Positions 59,128 to 64,000 of a stretch of DNA of 64,000 nt are shown one piece after another. The DNA comes from Xanthomonas fragariae (GTDB taxonomy: Bacteria > Pseudomonadota > Gammaproteobacteria > Xanthomonadales > Xanthomonadaceae). Below the pieces are notes generated by a model, which saw nothing but the letters and a program-made list of their open reading frames with translations, did no database searches and was not told the origin of the DNA. Every line of letters begins with the position of its first letter. The first letter of the stretch is position 1. The stretch covers positions 1,977,501 to 2,041,500 of the forward strand of contig NZ_LT853882.1 in the NCBI RefSeq assembly GCF_900183975.1. The letters run 5' to 3'. The translations under genes and the position numbers were made by a program.

Positions 59128-60632
59128 GTCGTCCCTGAAAAATCCCCTTCAAGCGCCAAGTGCCGTCGGTGACAGCGGCGCGGTACTCAAGGATGACCAT
59201 CCCATCGCCCGCATCCAGGCACGCAAAAACGCGATCCAGCGCAGCAGCCAGCGCAGGTTGTAGCCGGCGGCGCAGCCGAGCACGTGCAGCGCATCGCCTT
59301 GGGCACCTTTCAGCCTGCAGCGACGCAACCGGCAGTCGTCTTTCAGATGTCCGATCACCGGCTCCACCGCCTGCCGTCGCTTGATCCAGCGCCATTGCCG
59401 TCGCGTCAGGGTCTTGGCCTTGCCGCGATGCAGGACCTGCACGCCATCGACCGCGCGCCCGCGATAGCCCAGGTCCACGATCGCCACCGTCGGTTCTACG
59501 CTCACATCCTGCAGCAACCCGCGTGTCTGCTCCAGCTGCTCGGCCAAGGTATCGCCGTCGTACGGGTTGCCCGGGAAGCTGCGCGCACCCACGACCAATC
59601 CCTTGCAGGCGGTGACCGCAATGCCGACCTTGACGCCGAATTCGTACGCTTGACGCGCCTTGCCCTTGCCGATGCATTCCACTTCCGGGGCATGCAATGC
59701 GTAGAGTTTTTGTTTGTCCTTCGGACGCTGCGTGTACAGCCGTTGCGCACGTTCCAGCCAGACAGCGATGCGCTCGCGCACGCCGGGTTCCACCTGGTCC
59801 AGCTTGCGCTCGATATCGCGCAACACCCGCCCCAATACCGTGCGTTGACGTCGCAGCACGCGCTGCATGCGCTTGAACTGGCGCGCATGCGCATACCGAC
59901 CTGCCTTGCGGCTCAGGGCCGGGCCTTGCCGCGCGTAGCTCTGCCGCAATCCGATGCCGTGCCGCCTGGCCACTAAAACCAGCTTCTTGCGTGCCACCTC
60001 CAGCAAACGGCTGTCGGTCGGATAGGCGATCGCCTTCTCTTGCACCGTGGTGTCCACGATCACCCGCGACAACTCGCGTGCGTCCACCGCCTGCATCGCA
60101 TGCGCGGCGTTGATGGTGTGCGCCAGCAGCTCTTCCATCCCGGCCTCACCCAGGCGCTGCCGCCAGCGCGTCAGCGAGCTGGCATCGCACGGCAAACGCG
60201 TCTGGAACACGACCTCACCGGTGAAGAACTGCCAGTACGGATTCTCCAGCCAGCGCTCGCACACCGCTTCATCGGACAGGTCGTAGGCGTGTTTGAGGTA
60301 GAGCAAACCGGCAATCAGCCGCACCGGCAATGCCGGCCGACCGCCACCGGCCTGGGTGGCCGGCAAGCGCGATGAAAGTGCTTGCTCCAACGCCGTCCAC
60401 GGCATCCGTTGGCTCAGCCGCGCCAGCGGATGACGCAGATCGATCTGGTTCTCCAGCCGCGATCGAAACAACTCATCGGCAGGCATGTCTTCGGCAGCAG
60501 GACGGCGTGTACGCATGGGCGGAAATTGCCAGAAACCAGCCTTCAGCGTAGCGAACACTGGTAGTTTTGGCACGCCGGTGCAGACATCAAGGCCTTGCGG
60601 TCGTTGGGTGGTTGGGGTTTTTCAGGGGCGAC
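59128..60632 (-). mobile_element. IS5-family element, copy E (intact, with perfect target duplication)
   Basis: 1505 bp, ends GTCGTCCCTGAAAAATCCCC and (right) GGGGTTTTTCAGGGGCGAC. Flanked by TGCTTA at 59122-59127 and 60633-60638, an exact 6-bp target duplication, so this is a recent simple insertion of a complete element. Same orientation as copy B, 34 kb away. Confidence 0.96.
59149..60573 (-). CDS. IS5-family transposase (copy E)
   Basis: 474 residues, uninterrupted, differing from copy B by scattered substitutions (for example GFWQF, EDMPADELF, SQRMPWTAL, LRDIERKLDQVEPGVRERIA). Same architecture: DUF772-type N-terminus, Asp in VIVDTTVQEKAIAYPTD, Asp in VAIVDLGYRGRAVDGV, and KRRQAVEPVIGHLKDDCRL near the C-terminus. 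Probably functional. Confidence 0.94.
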   Translation of the reverse strand: MPKLPVFATLKAGFWQFPPMRTRRPAAEDMPADELFRSRLENQIDLRHPLARLSQRMPWTALEQALSSRLPATQAGGGRPALPVRLIAGLLYLKHAYDLSDEAVCERWLENPYWQFFTGEVVFQTRLPCDASSLTRWRQRLGEAGMEELLAHTINAAHAMQAVDARELSRVIVDTTVQEKAIAYPTDSRLLEVARKKLVLVARRHGIGLRQSYARQGPALSRKAGRYAHARQFKRMQRVLRRQRTVLGRVLRDIERKLDQVEPGVRERIAVWLERAQRLYTQRPKDKQKLYALHAPEVECIGKGKARQAYEFGVKVGIAVTACKGLVVGARSFPGNPYDGDTLAEQLEQTRGLLQDVSVEPTVAIVDLGYRGRAVDGVQVLHRGKAKTLTRRQWRWIKRRQAVEPVIGHLKDDCRLRRCRLKGAQGDALHVLGCAAGYNLRWLLRWIAFLRAWMRAMGWSSLSTAPLSPTALGA

Positions 60633-60638
60633 TGCTTA

Positions 60639-60888
60639 CACTCTACGATCTGGAAGCCTTGTGCAAAGGCTACGGTGGCAGTTACGGCAGCGTGCATCGC
60701 AACAGCGACAGCACGGTCAGCGTCTTGAACCTGCATGTTTTCGACAGGCCGGCATGCATCGACCACGTGCTTCTTCCAGCAAGACCGTCTGCTCGCCGGC
60801 GAAGCCCGCATCCTGTTCGACGCGCCTTATGCGGAAGGCCGTTGGGCCTCAGACCACGACGGCGTCCGGGTACACCTGCAGTTGTAGC
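60639..60888 (+). pseudogene. Endonuclease/exonuclease/phosphatase-family relic, C-terminal part
   Basis: Immediately after the target duplication the frame LYDLEALCKGYGGSYGSVHR, NSDSTVSVLNLHVF, RPACIDHVLL is open, then shifts near 60775 to QQDRLLAGEARILFDAPYAE-GRWASDHDGVRVHLQL, ending at 60888. The closing RIDHV...WASDHDGV is the EEP-family C-terminal pattern with the catalytic SDH. Interrupted by copy E and by at least one frameshift. Confidence 0.7.
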
Positions 60889-61036
60889 TTTGCGCGGGCG
60901 TGACCGGCAAAGGACCGGCTATCGGATGTCGTAGGAGATGGGAATTTACCAGTACAGCCCCATCGCGCCCAATGGCGCTCCCACGGAAGGTGAAAGATGT
61001 TTGCGGATGCGCCCCAACAACTCGGCACCGCCGCAC

Positions 61037-62257
61037 TCACCCATGCAAGCGCTGAAAAATCTGCACGCCTGCCAACCCCACACCGGCCATGCTGCCGAAG
61101 TTGGTCAACAGGAACGTCAGCACCACACGCGACACGCGATTGCGGTACCAACCGCGCAGCGTCTGCGCATCGTCGCGTAGCGACAGGAAGTCGCCATAGG
61201 CCGGCTTGCGCATATGCACCTCGACCAGCGCCGCAAACGCGCCGGTCGGCACGCTCAAGCGGAACGGTTTAAATGGCGCCACCACGGCGGCGGTAAGAAT
61301 GCTCAGCGGGTGGCTGCCGGCCAATAAACAGCCCAGCGCGGCCAGGCCGCCGGTATACATCGCCCACTGCAACAGCAGGTCGGCGCCCATGCTCAGGCCG
61401 CCGCGCCAGAAGCCAATCGCGATGCCGGCGATGACGACGGTCAGAATGCCCAGCGTGATCCACGGAACGCGTTTGCGCTGCTGCACGTATTCCAACGACT
61501 CGCGCAGCGGGCCGGGCGCATCGGTGTCCTGTTCCAGATGCCGCGCCAGGCCGGCCAGATGCCCGGCACCAACGACCGCTAATACTTCGTGCTGGCTGGC
61601 AGTGGCTTCTTCGCGCAGACGCGTGGCCATGTACTGATCGCGCTCGGCAATCACGGTCTCATACAACTCGGGGCTTTCGCTGGCGAAGTCGCCGAAGCTC
61701 GCTTCCAGCATGTCGCCTTGTTTGAGCTTTTCGATTTCTTCCTCGCCCACCTCATCGGCCGCAAACAGGCCGCCGAGCAAGCCGCCGGCCAACTTCATCT
61801 TGCCGAAGAACCCAAGCCGCCCGGACGCACGCTTGAAGGTCAGGCCGACCTCGCGATCGATCAAGTGCACCGGCAAGCCTTGCGCGCGCGCCAGATTGAC
61901 CGCTTCCTTCAACTCCGCACCCGGCTCGATACCGAGCTGCTTGGCCAGGCGGCGCTGATAGGCAGCCAGTGCCAGGTTCGCGGCAAACAAGGCCACGCGG
62001 CCCTTGCGGATCACCTGCACCAGGTCCAGGCGGGCGAGGGCGTCCGGGTCGCTTAGCGCTTGTAGACGTTGCGCATCCAGCTCGACCGCCACCGCGTCGT
62101 AGCGTCCGCTGCCGATTGCCCGCTGCACTGCGGTGACACTTGCGAGCGACACGTGCGCAGTGCCGAGCAAGGTGTAGCGCACGCCATCGCGTTCGACGAT
62201 GCGGTGCGGCTGGCCGGACAGGGCATCGTCCAGAACGTAGGTAGTCTGCTCAGTCAT
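61037..62257 (-). CDS. TraB/PrgY-family membrane protein
   Basis: 406 residues from ATG 62257 (MTEQTTYVLDDALSGQPHRI); ATG 62269 is also possible. TraB-domain hallmarks: YTLLGTAHVSLASVTAVQRA near the start, YDAVAVELDAQRLQALSD, HLIDREVGLTFKRAS and VLAVVGAGHLAGLARHLEQD, i.e. GTAHVS, ELD and GxxH putative metallopeptidase residues. The last ~150 residues have several membrane helices (VPWITLGILTVVIAGIAIGF, WAMYTGGLAALGCLLAGSHP, VVLTFLLTNFGSMAGVGLAG). Biological role in bacteria of this group is unknown. Downstream 150 bp toward the EEP relic hold no gene. Confidence 0.88.
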   Translation of the reverse strand: MTEQTTYVLDDALSGQPHRIVERDGVRYTLLGTAHVSLASVTAVQRAIGSGRYDAVAVELDAQRLQALSDPDALARLDLVQVIRKGRVALFAANLALAAYQRRLAKQLGIEPGAELKEAVNLARAQGLPVHLIDREVGLTFKRASGRLGFFGKMKLAGGLLGGLFAADEVGEEEIEKLKQGDMLEASFGDFASESPELYETVIAERDQYMATRLREEATASQHEVLAVVGAGHLAGLARHLEQDTDAPGPLRESLEYVQQRKRVPWITLGILTVVIAGIAIGFWRGGLSMGADLLLQWAMYTGGLAALGCLLAGSHPLSILTAAVVAPFKPFRLSVPTGAFAALVEVHMRKPAYGDFLSLRDDAQTLRGWYRNRVSRVVLTFLLTNFGSMAGVGLAGVQIFQRLHG

Positions 62258-62261
62258 GGAG

Positions 62262-62660
62262 TCATTCATCAGAAGGAGGGGCGGTGTCACCGGTGCAGAG
62301 CGCGCTTTGCATCTGCACGCTGTCCAACCAGCGACTATGTTTGCGGTCGATTCCGGTGAACACTCCGACCGTGCGAAAACCAAAACGTTCATGCAGTCGT
62401 TGCGATGCACGGTTGCCGGCATCGCCGATCACCGTAATCATTTGCCGACGCTGCGGCCTTGCATGCCGGCAGCGAGATAGATCGAGTTCAGCGATCAGAC
62501 ACGGATATCCCGCATCCACGATTACACGCACGCGGATGCGTATTTCATCGCTCGATGTCGCGTTGTATTCGTAGGTATTGACCCCGGCGATCTGCTCCGT
62601 ATGAATTGCAGTGATCGCCGGGATGTCCGCGTCGCGGACCGCACGCAACTCGACGGGCAT
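62262..62660 (-). pseudogene. GNAT acetyltransferase with internal deletions
   Basis: Begins MPVELRAVRDADIPAITAIH five bases after the aguB stop and ends QMITVIGDAGNRASQRLHER-FGFRTVGVFTGIDRKHSRWL... PPSDE at 62262. Both ends are standard for a phosphinothricin-acetyltransferase-like GNAT (~170-190 residues) but only 132 codons remain. Between AELD and QMITVIGDAG, 45 bp at about 62441-62482 encode, in another frame, YLAAGMQGRSVGK, the acetyl-CoA pyrophosphate-binding Q-G-R-x-V-G motif. At least two deletions therefore removed the core and put the motif out of frame. Confidence 0.75.
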
Positions 62661-62664
62661 GCGG

Positions 62665-63549
62665 TCAGTCGATGTAGCGCTTGAGCAGATCGCCGTACGC
62701 ATCGATGCGCCGATCGCGCAGGAACGGCCAGATGCGCCGCACATGTTCGCTGCGCTGCAGATCGACATCGCAGACCAGCAAGGTCGGGTCCTGCCCGGCT
62801 TCGGCAATGAACTCGCCTTGCGGCCCCACCACATGGCTGTTGCCCCAGAACTGGATGCCCGATGCACCCATCGGTGAAGGTTCGTGGCCCGCGCGGTTGC
62901 ACGACAGCACCGGCACACCGTTGGCAACGGCATGGCCGCGGTGGCTAAGCACCCACGCATCGCGCTGCCGTTCCTGCTCGGGCTGCTCGTCGTCGGGATC
63001 CCAGCCGATTGCGGTGGGGTAAAGCAACAGTTCCGCACCGGCCAGCGCCATCAGGCGCGCAGCTTCGGGGTACCACTGATCCCAGCACACCAGCACGCCG
63101 AGACGACCGACCGATGTATCGATCGGCGTGAAGCCCAGGTCACCCGGCGTAAAATAGAACTTCTCGTAGAAGCCCGGATCGTCGGGGATATGCATCTTGC
63201 GGTATTTGCCGAGCAGGCGGCCGTCCTTCTCAAATACCACCGCCGTGTTGTGATACAGGCCGGCGGCGCGTCGCTCGAATAACGACGCTACCAGCACCAC
63301 ACCATGCTGTTTGGCCAGCGCGCCCAGATACTCGGTGCTTGGGCCAGGAATCGGTTCGGCCAGGTCGAATTCGTCCACCGACTCGTGCTGGCAGAAATAC
63401 GCGCCGTTGTGCAGTTCCTGCAGCAATACCAACTTGGTGCCCTGCGCGGCGGCTTCGGCCACGCGCGAGGCGATGACGGCCAGATTGGCCGCAGCGTCGC
63501 CGTGGTTGCGCTCCTGGATCAGCGCGACGGGAAGGAGATGATGGGTCAT
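62665..63549 (-). CDS. aguB: N-carbamoylputrescine amidase
   Basis: 294 residues. Nitrilase-superfamily triad Glu45 (LVLLQELHNGAYFCQ), Lys118 (LGKYRKMHIPDDPGF) and Cys155 (LGVLVCWDQWYPEAAR); YFTPGDLGFTPIDTSVGRLG and HRGHAVANGVPVLSCNR are typical of AguB. Hydrolyses N-carbamoylputrescine to putrescine, CO2 and ammonia. Directly downstream of aguA on the minus strand (77-bp spacer), so the pair converts agmatine to putrescine. Confidence 0.94.
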   Translation of the reverse strand: MTHHLLPVALIQERNHGDAAANLAVIASRVAEAAAQGTKLVLLQELHNGAYFCQHESVDEFDLAEPIPGPSTEYLGALAKQHGVVLVASLFERRAAGLYHNTAVVFEKDGRLLGKYRKMHIPDDPGFYEKFYFTPGDLGFTPIDTSVGRLGVLVCWDQWYPEAARLMALAGAELLLYPTAIGWDPDDEQPEQERQRDAWVLSHRGHAVANGVPVLSCNRAGHEPSPMGASGIQFWGNSHVVGPQGEFIAEAGQDPTLLVCDVDLQRSEHVRRIWPFLRDRRIDAYGDLLKRYID

Positions 63550-63626
63550 GGCAGCATCCGACTAGGTGGCACGCAGGTTAGCGCGCCATGGCATAACACC
63601 GGCCTGCCGGCCGGAACAGAAGCGGC

Positions 63627-64000
63627 TCATGCGGCCAGCAGGCCGGCGGGTAATTGCATGGTCAGGCAGTGCAGGCTGCCGTTCTGCCAGATCAGTGGAC
63701 GGCACGGCACCGGCACGATTTCGTGCTGCACAAACGCCTCGGCCAGCACGGCCTGCGCGGCCGCATCGGCCGGATCGCCGTAGGCTGGCATCAGCACTGC
63801 ACCGTTGACGATCAGGAAGTTGGCATACGACGCCGCCAGACGACGGCCGTGGTCGAGAATCGGCTCGGCCCACGGCAGTACGAACAGGCGGTACGGCTGC
63901 CCATCGGCCTTGCGCAGCGCAGCCAGCTCGGCACCCATCGCCTGCAATTCGCTGTAATGCGAATCGGTAGGCACATCGCAGCCCTGATAGACGATCGCAT
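63627..64000 (-). CDS. aguA: Agmatine deiminase (partial, N-terminus outside window)
   Basis: The last ~124 residues are visible, open through the window edge: AIVYQGCDVPTDSHYSELQA, YRLFVLPWAEPILDHGRRLA, ASYANFLIVNGAVLMPAYGD, and IWQNGSLHCLTMQLPAGLLA with the catalytic Cys in the HCxTxQ motif near the C-terminus. Converts agmatine to N-carbamoylputrescine, the substrate of the adjacent aguB product. Confidence 0.92.
   Translation of the reverse strand, partial: AIVYQGCDVPTDSHYSELQAMGAELAALRKADGQPYRLFVLPWAEPILDHGRRLAASYANFLIVNGAVLMPAYGDPADAAAQAVLAEAFVQHEIVPVPCRPLIWQNGSLHCLTMQLPAGLLAA

Overview
The window looks like chromosome from a Xanthomonas, most likely an X. oryzae-type strain. Evidence: GC-rich coding sequence throughout, a gamma-proteobacterial housekeeping order (pyrG-kdsA-eno-ftsB-ispD-ispF-truD-surE-pcm-nlpD), a plant-type glutaminyl cyclotransferase, TonB-receptor-based carbohydrate uptake, and a heavy load of IS5-family elements with many freshly broken genes. 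Species assignment is inference; no rRNA or tRNA gene was seen.

Layout. 1-6.5 kb: partial ExoD-family gene, CorC/HlyC protein (with a G14 tract upstream), DUF47 + Pit phosphate transporter, YdcF-like protein, secreted S10 peptidase. 6.8-20 kb: parE, a small secreted protein, then the tightly packed housekeeping block ending in surE-pcm-yqaA-nlpD, with 4-bp stop/start overlaps. 20-29.5 kb: decay zone with a relic IS5 transposase, a frameshifted two-gene sensory pair, three copies of one ~1.5 kb IS (two broken, one intact), two fragments of a second IS5-type element and a truncated host gene. A single intact gene, metX, lies between inverted copies of the 1.5 kb IS.

29.8-36.8 kb: complete cytochrome c maturation operon ccmABCDEFGHI on the minus strand. 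37-40.6 kb: aminotransferase + omega-amidase pair, glutaminyl cyclotransferase, small secreted protein. 40.8-44.6 kb: scpA-scpB-rluB, where ScpB carries a long acidic tail and RluB a long Gly/Pro/Arg-rich tail. 44.9-45.5 kb: yciI and a frameshifted bolA.

45.7-58.1 kb is the most interesting region: a LacI regulator with three 14-bp LacI-type operators, a TonB-dependent receptor, a GH144/COG5368-type lipoprotein glycosidase, a sugar ABC importer (binding protein and two permeases, no ATPase) and a 1054-residue discoidin-plus-toroid enzyme. It reads as a complete outer-membrane-to-cytoplasm glucan utilisation locus, plausibly for beta-1,2-glucan. A following gene of the operon is cut off after its signal peptide by IS insertions.

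58.1-60.9 kb: an old degenerate IS, then an intact IS with a perfect 6-bp target duplication inside an endonuclease/exonuclease/phosphatase-like gene relic. 61-64 kb: TraB-family membrane protein, an internally deleted GNAT gene, and aguB-aguA (agmatine to putrescine), the latter running off the window.
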